Source: SFEL01 sp045603585
Lineage (GTDB): Bacteria; Bacillota; Clostridia; Christensenellales; CAG-138
Assembly: GCA_045603585.1 (NCBI GenBank)
Contig: JAZUMK010000002.1
Location: forward strand, 10,141-74,140
DNA length: 64,000 bases
Direction of reading: 5' to 3'
Position 1 is the first letter of the stretch. Every line of letters starts with the position of its first letter. Under the pieces are notes generated by a model. The model was not told the origin of the DNA. It made no database searches and saw only the letters and a program-made list of their open reading frames with translations. Shown here piece after piece: positions 8,611-17,528 of the stretch. A program made the translations under genes and the position numbers.

Positions 8611-9651
8611 GTGTTTGGAATTAAGATATTGAGGGATGTTCTTTCCGAGGGAATGGCGCTGGATCTGGGTACGGTGAATACCCTTGCCGCCATAAGGGGC
8701 AGGGGTATTGTGCTGAGAGAGCCCAGCGCAGTGGCGGTTTCCATAGGGGAGGAAAGAGAAATAATAGAAATAGGCAGCAGGGCCATGCTTATGCTGGGAC
8801 GCACGCCGGGACAGCTGGCGGTAAATTATCCGATGAGGGACGGAGTAATATCCGATATGGAGCTGGCGGAGGCAATGATACGCTACTGCATACGGGAGGC
8901 GCTGGGGCGAAAGGCGGGACCCATGGGCATACGGCTTGCGCTGTGCCTTCCGCTGTGCGTAAGCGATATTGAGCGGAGGGCGCTTATGGAAGCCGCAAAA
9001 AACGCCGGGGCAAAGGAAATAATCCTGCTGAACGAAGCCCTTGCCGCCGCAATAGGCGCAGGGCTGCCGGTCACTGCGCCCGTAGGCCATATGGTGGTGG
9101 ATATGGGCGGCGGCACTACGGATGCGGCTGTGGTGGTGCTGGGAGGTATTGCAGCCCATAAGTCGGTACGGGTGGGTGGCACACACATAGACAAGGCCAT
9201 AGCGGAGTTCATCGAAAATGAACACCGCCTGAGCATAGGAGAACGTACCGCCGAGCAGATAAAAACCACAATAGGCAGCGCACTTTTGGGCGGAGAGGAG
9301 CATATGCAGCTGAGGGGAAGAAATACAGAAACAGGTCTTCCCCAAAGCATAGTGGTAAGGCAGGGGGAAATAAGCTACGCAATAAAAAACCAGCTCAGGC
9401 TTATTATAGGCGCAATAAAGGATACCCTTGCCCAAACCCCGCCCGAGCTTGCGGGGGATATCTATACCACCGGCATAACCCTTACCGGCGGCGGGGCAAA
9501 CCTTGACGGCATCGCAGAGCTGATAAGCCGGGAAACCGGCATGGCTGTGCAGGTGGCGGAGGATCCGGAAAACTGCGTGGTAAAGGGGGCGCTGATGGCG
9601 CTGGATATGGGGGAAGAGGCGGGATTGTGCCACGATTCCATAAGCGCATAA
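8611..9651 (+). CDS. mreB: MreB-family rod-shape actin homologue
   Basis: MreB polymerises under the membrane and positions the lateral cell-wall synthesis complex. The 346-residue protein has actin-fold phosphate motifs ALDLGTVNT (residues 16-24) and DMGGGTTD, the LNEALAAAIG segment and TLTGGGANL near the end. The frame can be read back to a TTG at 8593, but GGGAGG at 8595-8600 is placed 10 bp before the GTG at 8611, which I take as the start. The sequence is more divergent than a classic MreB (TVNTLAAIRG where most have TANTLIYVKG), so an Mbl/MreBH paralogue is possible. mreC, mreD and mrdA follow. Confidence 0.9.
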   Translation: MFGIKILRDVLSEGMALDLGTVNTLAAIRGRGIVLREPSAVAVSIGEEREIIEIGSRAMLMLGRTPGQLAVNYPMRDGVISDMELAEAMIRYCIREALGRKAGPMGIRLALCLPLCVSDIERRALMEAAKNAGAKEIILLNEALAAAIGAGLPVTAPVGHMVVDMGGGTTDAAVVVLGGIAAHKSVRVGGTHIDKAIAEFIENEHRLSIGERTAEQIKTTIGSALLGGEEHMQLRGRNTETGLPQSIVVRQGEISYAIKNQLRLIIGAIKDTLAQTPPELAGDIYTTGITLTGGGANLDGIAELISRETGMAVQVAEDPENCVVKGALMALDMGEEAGLCHDSISA

Positions 9652-9713
9652 TCCATATTTTTACCGAATCTGATATATTGGGTAAACAGAATGTAACGTT
9701 TTGCCGTCACGCC

Positions 9714-9742
9714 TTGCGCGTGGCGGTGCTTGCATTTATAAT
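9714..9742 (+). promoter_or_regulatory. Promoter for mreC-mreD-mrdA with overlapping palindrome
   Basis: TTGCGC (9714-9719), 17-bp spacer and TATAAT (9737-9742). A 10-bp inverted repeat (9703-9712 with 9718-9727, two G-T pairs) encloses the -35 box, so mreCD-mrdA may be expressed separately from mreB. Confidence 0.5.
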
Positions 9743-9811
9743 AATTATCGGGAATCCATGCGGTTTGTCTGAATTTGACAATAGCCGCAAAGACACATAA
9801 GGAGAGGTTCA

Positions 9812-10654
9812 ATGGGTGGCTTTTTTCGCAGCAGAGGTTTTGTGATCCTGCTGGCAGTAATTGCGGTTCTGGCCATACTGATCGCCGTCACATATGACAG
9901 GGTTCAGGTGAGCTTTATTGAGGATGCCGTAAATTCCGTATTGTCTCCCATACAGTCCTTCTCTGTAAAGGCGTCAAACTCCATTATCGATTTCTTCGAA
10001 AGGGTATTCAGCTCCACCGACCTTGATAAGGAAAACGAGCAGCTCAAGGTGCAGCTGGCCCAGTATGAAATAATCGAAAACGAGCTGAACACTCTCCGCG
10101 AGGAAAACGCCCGCCTTAAGAATCTGCTGAATTATACCGATATCACGGAAAACTATTCCTACGTTACCGCCAATGTTATCGGCAAGAGCCAGGGCGTATG
10201 GTTCAGCGAATTTACCCTCAACGCAGGCCGCAATGACGGAGTCAAGGAAAATCAGGCCGTGGTAAATGCTCAGGGTCTGGTTGGCAGGGTAAGCAGCGTC
10301 AGCGCAAATACCTGCAAGGTAACTTCCATAATCGACAGCACATCCGACGTAAGCGTTATGGTTGAGCGCACCCGCGACTATGGCTTTGCCAGGGGCATAC
10401 TCAATATAGACGAAAAGGAAAAGCTGGAGCTTTATTACCTGCCCAGCGGATATGACCTTGTTCCCGGCGACAATATTCTCACAAGCGGTATAGGAGGCAT
10501 TTTCCCCAAGGGCATTATCGTAGGCACAGTTACCGAGGTTTCCCGCGCAAACGAAAACACCGAAGACAGAAATGCCATAATTCAGCCTGCGGTGGATTTT
10601 CTGCGCCTTGAAGAAGTAATGATAGTCAACATGGAAGCTCAGGAGGAGGAATAA
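9812..10654 (+). CDS. mreC: Rod shape-determining protein MreC
   Basis: MreC is a bitopic membrane protein that links MreB to the elongation PBP outside the cell. The 280-residue protein has one N-terminal membrane helix (about 8-28), a coiled coil (about 65-105, rich in Glu/Leu with ENEQLKVQL and NTLREENARLKNLL) and a beta-barrel C-terminal domain with the GQGVWFSEF-like and VVNAQGLVGRV segments of the family. AAGGAGAGG lies 7 bp before the ATG. The stop overlaps the mreD start (TAATG), indicating translational coupling. Confidence 0.97.
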   Translation: MGGFFRSRGFVILLAVIAVLAILIAVTYDRVQVSFIEDAVNSVLSPIQSFSVKASNSIIDFFERVFSSTDLDKENEQLKVQLAQYEIIENELNTLREENARLKNLLNYTDITENYSYVTANVIGKSQGVWFSEFTLNAGRNDGVKENQAVVNAQGLVGRVSSVSANTCKVTSIIDSTSDVSVMVERTRDYGFARGILNIDEKEKLELYYLPSGYDLVPGDNILTSGIGGIFPKGIIVGTVTEVSRANENTEDRNAIIQPAVDFLRLEEVMIVNMEAQEEE

Positions 10655-11172
10655 TGTATCGGCTGTACGTTGCCCTTACTCTTGGAATTTCCATGCTGCT
10701 GGATTCCGTGATATTTGCAAAAGTGAATATCTTCGGCATCGTGCCGGACTGTGTGCTGGCGGCAGTTGTATGTATGGGCATACTGCTGGGTACTACGGAT
10801 GCCGCATTGGCGGGCTGCCTTGCCGGCATTGTAATTGACGTGCTTTTCGGCAAGGCTGTTGGCATCAGCTCCCTTGCATACATGCTTGCCGGTATGATCG
10901 GCGGCATATTCTACAAAAAATACTTTGCGGATAATATTTTTATCCCCATTGCAACCGCTGCGATATGCGCATTTTTTAAAGAAAACTTTATGGCAGTGGT
11001 AACCGCTTTTATGGGCGGCTCTTTCAGTTATTTCGAAATGCTGGCCACCTATATTATACCCTCATCCCTTATGACGGCCGCAATATGCCTGCCGGTATAC
11101 CTTTACCTTAAGCCCAGGCTGCAGCTGTCCGCCAAGAAGCGCTATGACCGCACCGCCGGAGGAGTAAAGTAA
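10654..11172 (+). CDS. mreD: Rod shape-determining protein MreD
   Basis: A 172-residue integral membrane protein with about five predicted helices, the usual size and hydropathy of MreD, which modulates the PBP2/RodA elongation complex. Sequence identity in this family is low; the assignment rests on length, topology and its place between mreC and the PBP2 gene. It overlaps mreC by one base and ends 4 bp before mrdA, so the three are one transcript. Confidence 0.93.
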   Translation: MYRLYVALTLGISMLLDSVIFAKVNIFGIVPDCVLAAVVCMGILLGTTDAALAGCLAGIVIDVLFGKAVGISSLAYMLAGMIGGIFYKKYFADNIFIPIATAAICAFFKENFMAVVTAFMGGSFSYFEMLATYIIPSSLMTAAICLPVYLYLKPRLQLSAKKRYDRTAGGVK

Positions 11173-11176
11173 TAAA

Positions 11177-13765
11177 ATGAAGAATGTCCTGTCAAGGTAC
11201 ATAATATTAATATTGGTGCTTGCGTTCCTCATGTGTGCGCTGGTCTATCAGCTGTATCAGGTAACCATGGTGGAGGGCGCAGAGTACGCCGATGATGCAA
11301 CCAACCGAAGAACAAACTCGATCGATATAAAGGGAACCCGGGGAAGAATACTGGACCGCAACGGCGTTGTCCTTGCATACAGCAAAAACAGCTATAACGT
11401 TGAATTCCTGCGCGATGCGGATAACCGCTCAGACTATGACTCCGCAGTATATACCGATGCCCTTATCAAGGCTATCGAAATAGTGGAGGCGGGCGGCGGC
11501 AAAACCATAGACACATCATACATCCGCCGGGATGAAGAGGGCAATTTCTATTACGATTGGGGAGTTGAAAGCAAGGCCGCGATCGTAGCCCGATACAAGA
11601 ACTTCTGCGAAGCCATGGGCTTCTATATCGAATATGACGACGAAATAAAGGACAAGTCCAAGTGGGATACCAGCGAATGGCCCACGGCGGAAGAAGCCTA
11701 CAATATGCTCAGGGGATATTGGTTCATTCCGGAAGAGCTGGGCTTTGAGGAAGCAAATAAGGTAATTTCCATACGTCAGGAAGTTCTGCTGAACAACTAT
11801 CGCGCATATGAGCCCATCACCATCGCCTACGACGTGGGCATGGAGGTGGTTGCGGAAATCAAGCTGAGGGCGGATGAACTTACCGGCCTCCAGACCTCGC
11901 AGAGCACCATCAGGGTATATCCCAGAGGTACCACAGCTGCCCATGTTGTGGGATATCTGGGAAAAACCGTTACCAAAGAGATGATGCAGGATTACGGCTA
12001 TTCCTATGAGGATTACGTGGGCGTATCCGGAATTGAAGCTACCATGGAGGAATACCTTACCGGATCCACCAATGAGCATAAGGGCAGGCGCGAGGTTGAG
12101 GTAAACAAAAACGGCAGTACTATCCGCGAGCTGGACTATATACCTGCTACCGACGGCAACGACGTTATGCTGACGCTGGATATAGAGCTGCAGGCAGTTG
12201 TGGAAAAGGCCCTTGCAGACCTTATCCTCAACATAAACGACAGAGAAATAAACAAAATAGAAGAAAACTATGCCGATTACGAGGAGAAGACCAACGGCAA
12301 GGTGGATGGTATAGAAAAAGCCCAGACCGGCGCCGCGGTGGTAATGGATGCAAATACCGGTCAGGTGCTTGCCATGGCATCCTATCCCTCCTTTGACCCC
12401 AACTGGTTTATTGAGGGCCTCAGCACTGAGCAGGCAGAGGAGCTTTTCCAGAGCGATTGGGCGGCAAAAACTACACCCACCAGAAACAAGGCCATATCCA
12501 CCCGACTTGCTCCCGGCTCCATCTATAAGATGGTTACCGGCATAGCAGGCGCCGCTGAGGGTGTACTGGATATAAACGAGCCCATCAGCTGTGACTGGGA
12601 ATACATCATACGGTATACCGACGAAACCGGAAAGCCTGTTGAAATATCCCAGAATGCGCCTAAATGTCATCTTTCTTCCCGCTCGAGGATCGGTCAGCAT
12701 GCCAATCAGACCCTTGCGGATGCGGTTAAAAACTCCTGCAACTATTACTTCTGCGAGGTTGCAAACCGCGTTGGTATAGATAAGCTTAACGAGTGGTCCG
12801 GCAAAATGGGTCTTACCAGCAGGACCGGCATAGAGCTTACAGGCGAAGCGGAGGGTATCGTTGGCGGTCAGCAGATACTGTTCGATAATACCCTTATGGG
12901 AGAGGACGGCACCCTTGAGGTTTACAACCAGAAGACCAGCCTGCCCAGCCTTATCTACCGCAAGCTGAAGGAACGCCTTGCTATGTTTATCGAAATGCGA
13001 AACATGGAGGTGGATGAAGCCGCAATAGAAAGCTGTGCCAAAAAGCTGATGGAGCTTCAGGACGGCTCCATCACCGGTGAGGGTTCCCGTATCCGCCGCA
13101 TTATCAGCGAGGAACTGGGAATCCCCGAGGGTATTACTCAGGAGCGAAGCGACTGGATAAACGACATAACTTCGCTGCTCAACGAAATACAGTGGAAGCC
13201 CACCCAGACCATCCGTGCAGGCTTCGGCCAGGGTACTACGCTGGTAACCCCAATAGCGGTAGCACGCTATGTCAGCGCCATTGCCAACGAGGGTACCGTA
13301 TACGATGCCCATATCGTTGACAGGATAATGGATGAAAACGGCAATACAGTAAAGACCATTGAACCCAGCATATTCAATCAGGTGGAGATATCCGACGATA
13401 TCTGGGCCGCAATCAAGACCGGCATGAAGGGCGTTGTGTCCCCTGAGGACGGCGGTACTGCGGCGCAGGCCTTTACCGACAGGGACTTCATAGAAAAATA
13501 CCTTGAAACGGAATCATTTGCCGGCAAGACGGGAACGGCGCAGGTAGGTGCCCGCGCCACCAATATCGATATCGAAAACACCTCATGGTTTGTATGCTTT
13601 GCCCCCCGTGAGGAGCCTGAGATCGCCATAGTAATATGCGTTCCCTACGGTCTGTCCGGCTCTTCCAGCGCCCCTGCAATTGAGGATATTCTTTCCTACT
13701 ACTTTGCCCAGGGTGAAAACGCTGCTCCCGAAAACCTTGTGGAAATAAACGGCGTAACCGAATAG
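11177..13765 (+). CDS. mrdA: Penicillin-binding protein 2 (elongation transpeptidase)
   Basis: A class B PBP that cross-links peptidoglycan in the side wall. The 862-residue protein has an N-terminal membrane helix (about 7-27), a pedestal domain (RGRILDRNG near 55), and a transpeptidase domain with Ser448-Ile-Tyr-Lys451, Ser520-Cys-Asn522 and Lys784-Thr-Gly. It is longer than the roughly 630 residues of the E. coli enzyme; extra sequence lies in the pedestal (about 100-170) and between the SxN and KTG motifs (about 575-670, with an LMELQDGSITGEGSR segment). Clostridial members are often long. No rodA is adjacent. A strong terminator follows. Confidence 0.96.
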   Translation: MKNVLSRYIILILVLAFLMCALVYQLYQVTMVEGAEYADDATNRRTNSIDIKGTRGRILDRNGVVLAYSKNSYNVEFLRDADNRSDYDSAVYTDALIKAIEIVEAGGGKTIDTSYIRRDEEGNFYYDWGVESKAAIVARYKNFCEAMGFYIEYDDEIKDKSKWDTSEWPTAEEAYNMLRGYWFIPEELGFEEANKVISIRQEVLLNNYRAYEPITIAYDVGMEVVAEIKLRADELTGLQTSQSTIRVYPRGTTAAHVVGYLGKTVTKEMMQDYGYSYEDYVGVSGIEATMEEYLTGSTNEHKGRREVEVNKNGSTIRELDYIPATDGNDVMLTLDIELQAVVEKALADLILNINDREINKIEENYADYEEKTNGKVDGIEKAQTGAAVVMDANTGQVLAMASYPSFDPNWFIEGLSTEQAEELFQSDWAAKTTPTRNKAISTRLAPGSIYKMVTGIAGAAEGVLDINEPISCDWEYIIRYTDETGKPVEISQNAPKCHLSSRSRIGQHANQTLADAVKNSCNYYFCEVANRVGIDKLNEWSGKMGLTSRTGIELTGEAEGIVGGQQILFDNTLMGEDGTLEVYNQKTSLPSLIYRKLKERLAMFIEMRNMEVDEAAIESCAKKLMELQDGSITGEGSRIRRIISEELGIPEGITQERSDWINDITSLLNEIQWKPTQTIRAGFGQGTTLVTPIAVARYVSAIANEGTVYDAHIVDRIMDENGNTVKTIEPSIFNQVEISDDIWAAIKTGMKGVVSPEDGGTAAQAFTDRDFIEKYLETESFAGKTGTAQVGARATNIDIENTSWFVCFAPREEPEIAIVICVPYGLSGSSSAPAIEDILSYYFAQGENAAPENLVEINGVTE

Positions 13766-13779
13766 CAATCAAAAAAATA

Positions 13780-13809
13780 AAGGCTGTCTGAGAAGACAGC
13801 CTTGTTTTT
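13780..13809. terminator. Bidirectional terminator between mrdA and the C_GCAxxG_C_C gene
   Basis: Stem GGCTGTCT / AGACAGCC (13782-13789 with 13794-13801), GAGA loop, T-rich tail to the right and A-rich run to the left. Confidence 0.85.
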
Positions 13810-13818
13810 TTGAATTGA

Positions 13819-14280
13819 TTATTCTTCTTCCTTGATTCCCAGCTCGCGGCAGATAATGTGGGCAACTTCGGTAACGGAGAAGGCTACGATATCTGCGCAA
13901 TGTGCCTTGCGGCCGGGGGAATTGAGGTCTTCAAAATTAGAGATCAGCTTGCCGCAGCAGGTAGCGCTGAACTTATCCCTGATGGCCTGACCGAATTCCT
14001 TGGTGAGCTTCTGGCAGTTGGATGCGCAGGGATCTCCGGGGGTGCGGCGGCCGAATACAAAGCCGATGCACATTGCGCCGCCGGCCACTGCGCCGCAGAT
14101 GCAGCCGATACCGCCAAGACCCCAGGGGAAGCCGGTGCTCATGGCAAAGGCATCGTCGGACATTTCCAGTTCGAAGTTCTTGCGGATGGCGTATATTACG
14201 GATTCGGAGCATGCAAAGCCGTTGTGAAAGATGTAATCCGCATCTTCGCGGATCTTGCTGAGGCTTACGGACTGTACCAT
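13819..14280 (-). CDS. C_GCAxxG_C_C family protein
   Basis: A 153-residue cysteine-rich protein of the C_GCAxxG_C_C family, thought to be redox or metal binding but without an assigned reaction. Visible signatures are FACSESV near residue 24, the glycine-rich GFPWGLGGIGCICGAVAGGAM (about 50-70), the C-x4-C pair in DPCASNCQ and a CC pair in ATCCGK. The open frame runs back to 14409, but AGGAGG lies 12 bp before the ATG at 14280 (MVQSVSLSK) and the upstream part overlaps the MarR gene. It follows the MarR gene by 49 bp and may be controlled by it. Confidence 0.9.
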   Translation of the reverse strand: MVQSVSLSKIREDADYIFHNGFACSESVIYAIRKNFELEMSDDAFAMSTGFPWGLGGIGCICGAVAGGAMCIGFVFGRRTPGDPCASNCQKLTKEFGQAIRDKFSATCCGKLISNFEDLNSPGRKAHCADIVAFSVTEVAHIICRELGIKEEE

Positions 14281-14329
14281 ATAAGTAGTATTCCTCCTGA
14301 TGTGATTATTTTTATTGGATATATACCGA

Positions 14330-14791
14330 TCAGCTTTCCAGACGATCCTTAAGGCCGGTAAGGCTCTTTTCCATGGCCTGAATAAAGGAGTAGGCAGAGG
14401 CTCTTTCATCGGGGGTAAGGTCTTCCAGCATGGTGGTGAAGAACATATCGTAATCTATGCTGCACCAGCGGGCAAATTCTTCACCCTTGGCGGTGAGGGA
14501 AAGGCGAATGCAGCGGGTATCCTTTTTGTCGCGGGTACGCTTGATGAAGCCTCCGCTTTCCAGACGGCGTATGGATACGCCGGCAGAGGCTTTGCCCACG
14601 CCGAGATAAGCCGCCAGCTCATTCTGGGTGGGCGCGCCCAGCTCCTTCAGGGCAAACAGCACCTGAGGCTGACCGGGATATAGATTGTATTTGCTCAGCA
14701 GCAGCTGCATGCACAATGTGCTGGTATGCTGCAGGGACAAAAAGGCATCGCCAAAGTCCCGGGTGAGCTTTTCTCTGGTTACAGTTTCCAT
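14330..14791 (-). CDS. MarR-family transcriptional regulator
   Basis: A 153-residue protein with the MarR winged helix (about 30-105): TQNELAAYLGVGKASAGVSIRRLES is the helix-turn-helix and KRTRDKKDTRCIRLSLTAKGEE the wing. MarR proteins are dimeric repressors released by small ligands or oxidation, often controlling themselves and the next gene. Here the next gene is the cysteine-rich C_GCAxxG_C_C protein. An AT-rich palindrome overlaps its own promoter. The ligand is unknown. Confidence 0.93.
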   Translation of the reverse strand: METVTREKLTRDFGDAFLSLQHTSTLCMQLLLSKYNLYPGQPQVLFALKELGAPTQNELAAYLGVGKASAGVSIRRLESGGFIKRTRDKKDTRCIRLSLTAKGEEFARWCSIDYDMFFTTMLEDLTPDERASAYSFIQAMEKSLTGLKDRLES

Positions 14792-14824
14792 TTATTGGCC
14801 TTTCCGGAAAGATTTACATTTTAA

Positions 14825-14853
14825 ATGATAGCTCCAATAAAATCGTATGTCAA
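14825..14853 (-). promoter_or_regulatory. Sigma-A promoter and possible operator of the MarR gene
   Basis: On the minus strand TTGACA (14853-14848), 17-bp spacer and TATCAT (14830-14825). The palindrome CATTTTAAATG (14817-14827) overlaps the -10 box and start point, a suitable place for autorepression. Confidence 0.65.
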
Positions 14854-14951
14854 CATTTCATTTATTTTCAGGCTGTATTTAGGCAAAAAATGCGGACAAA
14901 AGTAAATGATACACAAAAAACGGATTATTTGGTGTTCTCAAAATGGGCTGT

Positions 14952-14981
14952 TTGTGGTAAACTATTTTGGTATTTGATAAT
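14952..14981 (+). promoter_or_regulatory. Probable promoter of glgP
   Basis: TTGTGG (14952-14957), 18-bp spacer and GATAAT (14976-14981), about 50 bp before the glgP start. The rest of the 14792-15032 gap is AT-rich and shows no gene. Confidence 0.4.
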
Positions 14982-15032
14982 GCGGGAGAATGTACCTCCG
15001 GCAAAAAATAAGAAACATGGAGAAATTTTACT

Positions 15033-17393
15033 ATGATGGAACCCAGCATGATAATCCGCCGCATGGAAGAGGAACTCAGGGGCGATTATCAGATTGAGAT
15101 TGCCGAAGCAAATACTTACCAGCTGCACAAGGCGCTGTCAAATGCGGTCATGTATGCCATATCCGATGACTGGCGTCTGGCAAGGCGTGCACATGAGCAT
15201 GTCCGCAGGGCATATTATCTTTCTGCGGAATACCTTATGGGCCGAATGGTTTTCAATAACCTTTACTGCCTTGGCCTGTTGGATCAGATTAAGGAACTGC
15301 TGAGAGCAAGGGGCTCTGATATAAATGCCCTCGAAGATATTGAGGATGCAGCTCTGGGCAACGGCGGCCTTGGCCGTCTGGCAGCATGCTTCCTGGACAG
15401 CGCCGCGACCCATGACCTTCCTCTGGAAGGCTATGGCCTGCGCTATAAGTTCGGCCTGTTCAAGCAGAGCTTTGAAAATGGCTATCAGGTAGAGAAGGCT
15501 GACGACTGGCAGCGCTACGGCGATCCCTGGAGCCGCCGCAGAGACGATAAGACCGTCGAAATTCAGTTTGCCGACGAAAAGGTTCTTGCCGTTCCCTACG
15601 ATATGCCTATTATCGGCTACGGCACCAACAATATCGGCACGCTGCGCCTGTGGCAGAGCGAGCCCATCGAGGAGTTCGACTTTAACCTGTTCAACGATCA
15701 GGAATACGACCTTGCCGTTCGCCAGAAGAACAAGGTGGAGGACATCACCCGCGTACTGTATCCCAATGACAGTACCTATGAGGGCAAGCGCCTCCGCTTC
15801 AAGCAGCAGTATTTCCTCTCCAGCGCTTCCATGCAGGATATTATCCGTCGCTACAAGCGCGTAAGGGGCAACGATATGTCCGGCTTTGCCGCCCATTGCG
15901 CAATTCAGCTGAACGATACCCATCCCACCGTATCCATCCCCGAGCTTATCAGGCTGCTGATGAAGGAAGGCATGGACTTTGATGCGGCTCTCAAGACCGC
16001 AAGGGCAACCTTCAGCTACACCAACCACACCATCATGAGCGAAGCTCTGGAAAAGTGGAATTACGATCTGGTAGCAAGCGTTGTGCCTGAGATCACCGGC
16101 ATTATCAGCCGCATAAACGAAGTACAGAACGCCGAGCTCCGTGAAAAGGGCGTAAGCCAGGAGCAGATCGACCGCATGCAGATCGCAACCGGCGGCCAGA
16201 TCCACATGGCCCGTCTTGCGGTATTTGCAGGCACCTATGTAAACGGCGTTGCCGAGATCCATTCCGGCATACTTAAGAGCGACCTGTTCAGGGATTGGTA
16301 CGCAGTATCTCCCGAAAAGTTCCAGAACAAGACCAACGGCATCACTCAGCGCCGCTGGCTGGGTCTCTGCAACAAGGAACTGACATCCTTCATTACCGAG
16401 CGCATCGGCGACGGATTCCTCAGGGATCTTAGCCAGTTGTCCGGCCTGAAGCACCATCTGGATGATAACAGCGTTGCCCAGTTCAATTACATCAAGCAGA
16501 CCAAAAAGGCTCAGCTTGCAGAGATCATCAGAGAAAAGGAAGGCGTAAGCATACCCTCCTCCTTCATTTTTGATATACAGGTAAAGAGGCTTCACGAGTA
16601 TAAGCGTCAGCTGCTCAACGCCCTGTCCATAATGGATATTTATTATTCCCTCAAGGACGGCAGCCTTACCGACTTTACTCCCACCGCCTTCATCTTCGGC
16701 GCAAAGGCAGCCCCCGGCTATCTGCGCGCAAAGAGCGTTATCAAGTATATAAACGAGATCGCCAACCTTATCAATAACGATCCCGATATGCAGGATAAGC
16801 TCAGGGTGGTATTTGTGCAGAACTACAATTGCTCCTATGCAGAGCATATTATCCCCGCAGCGGATATTTCCGAGCAGATTTCTCCCGCGGGCACCGAGGC
16901 CAGCGGCACCGGCAACATGAAGTTCATGCTGAACGGCACCGTAACCCTTGGCACCTACGACGGTGCAAATATCGAAATCGCCGAGGAAGCCGGAGCTGAA
17001 AATAACTATATCTTCGGCGCAAGGGTCGATGATATCAACCGCATTAAGGACAGCTACAATCCCCGCGATATTTACAATCGCGAATATCGTGTAAAGCGGG
17101 TTCTGGATACTCTGGTAAACGGCACCGTAAGCGACGGCGGCACCGGAAAGTTCCGCGAGCTGTACAACGCTCTGCTGGATGGCACCAACTGGCACAGGGC
17201 AGACCATTACTATCTGCTGCTGGATTTCCTGCCCTATGTTGAGGCCAAGCTCAGGGCAAACCGCGAGTATCGCGACCGTATCGCATTCGGCCGCAAGTGC
17301 CTGATGAACACTGCAAGCGCAGGCAAGTTCTCCAGCGACCGTACCATTGCAGAATACGCAAAGGAACTCTGGCACATCAATCCCATCAAATAA
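15033..17393 (+). CDS. glgP: Glycogen/alpha-glucan phosphorylase
   Basis: Removes glucose from alpha-1,4-glucan ends as glucose-1-phosphate, using pyridoxal phosphate. The 786-residue protein has the EDAALGNGGLGRLAAC segment (about 105-120), the NDTHPT substrate-site motif and the PLP motif EASGTGNMKF, with the Schiff-base lysine at residue 630. Length is that of a full phosphorylase. ATGATG opens the frame, with GGAG 11 bp before. No glycogen-synthesis gene is adjacent, so it is probably a single-gene unit closed by the following terminator. Codon choice favours ATC and CGC, suggesting high expression. Confidence 0.98.
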   Translation: MMEPSMIIRRMEEELRGDYQIEIAEANTYQLHKALSNAVMYAISDDWRLARRAHEHVRRAYYLSAEYLMGRMVFNNLYCLGLLDQIKELLRARGSDINALEDIEDAALGNGGLGRLAACFLDSAATHDLPLEGYGLRYKFGLFKQSFENGYQVEKADDWQRYGDPWSRRRDDKTVEIQFADEKVLAVPYDMPIIGYGTNNIGTLRLWQSEPIEEFDFNLFNDQEYDLAVRQKNKVEDITRVLYPNDSTYEGKRLRFKQQYFLSSASMQDIIRRYKRVRGNDMSGFAAHCAIQLNDTHPTVSIPELIRLLMKEGMDFDAALKTARATFSYTNHTIMSEALEKWNYDLVASVVPEITGIISRINEVQNAELREKGVSQEQIDRMQIATGGQIHMARLAVFAGTYVNGVAEIHSGILKSDLFRDWYAVSPEKFQNKTNGITQRRWLGLCNKELTSFITERIGDGFLRDLSQLSGLKHHLDDNSVAQFNYIKQTKKAQLAEIIREKEGVSIPSSFIFDIQVKRLHEYKRQLLNALSIMDIYYSLKDGSLTDFTPTAFIFGAKAAPGYLRAKSVIKYINEIANLINNDPDMQDKLRVVFVQNYNCSYAEHIIPAADISEQISPAGTEASGTGNMKFMLNGTVTLGTYDGANIEIAEEAGAENNYIFGARVDDINRIKDSYNPRDIYNREYRVKRVLDTLVNGTVSDGGTGKFRELYNALLDGTNWHRADHYYLLLDFLPYVEAKLRANREYRDRIAFGRKCLMNTASAGKFSSDRTIAEYAKELWHINPIK

Positions 17394-17414
17394 TGCAAAT
17401 AAATGCATTTGGCG

Positions 17415-17441
17415 AAAAAAGGACCTTCGGGTCCTTTTTTT
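17415..17441 (+). terminator. Terminator of glgP
   Basis: GGACC-TTCG-GGTCC hairpin (17421-17434), a stable UUCG tetraloop, flanked by A6 and T7. Confidence 0.9.
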
Positions 17442-17453
17442 GTGTAATATTAC

Positions 17454-17482
17454 TTTAAAATACAGAGCCGTTAATATATAAT
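17454..17482 (+). promoter_or_regulatory. Promoter of the DUF937 repeat protein
   Basis: TTTAAA (17454-17459), 17-bp spacer and consensus TATAAT (17477-17482), about 45 bp before the start codon. Confidence 0.5.
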
Positions 17483-17528
17483 AATACATTGAGAATATCC
17501 TCTTACAAATTGAAAGGAAACATACACA

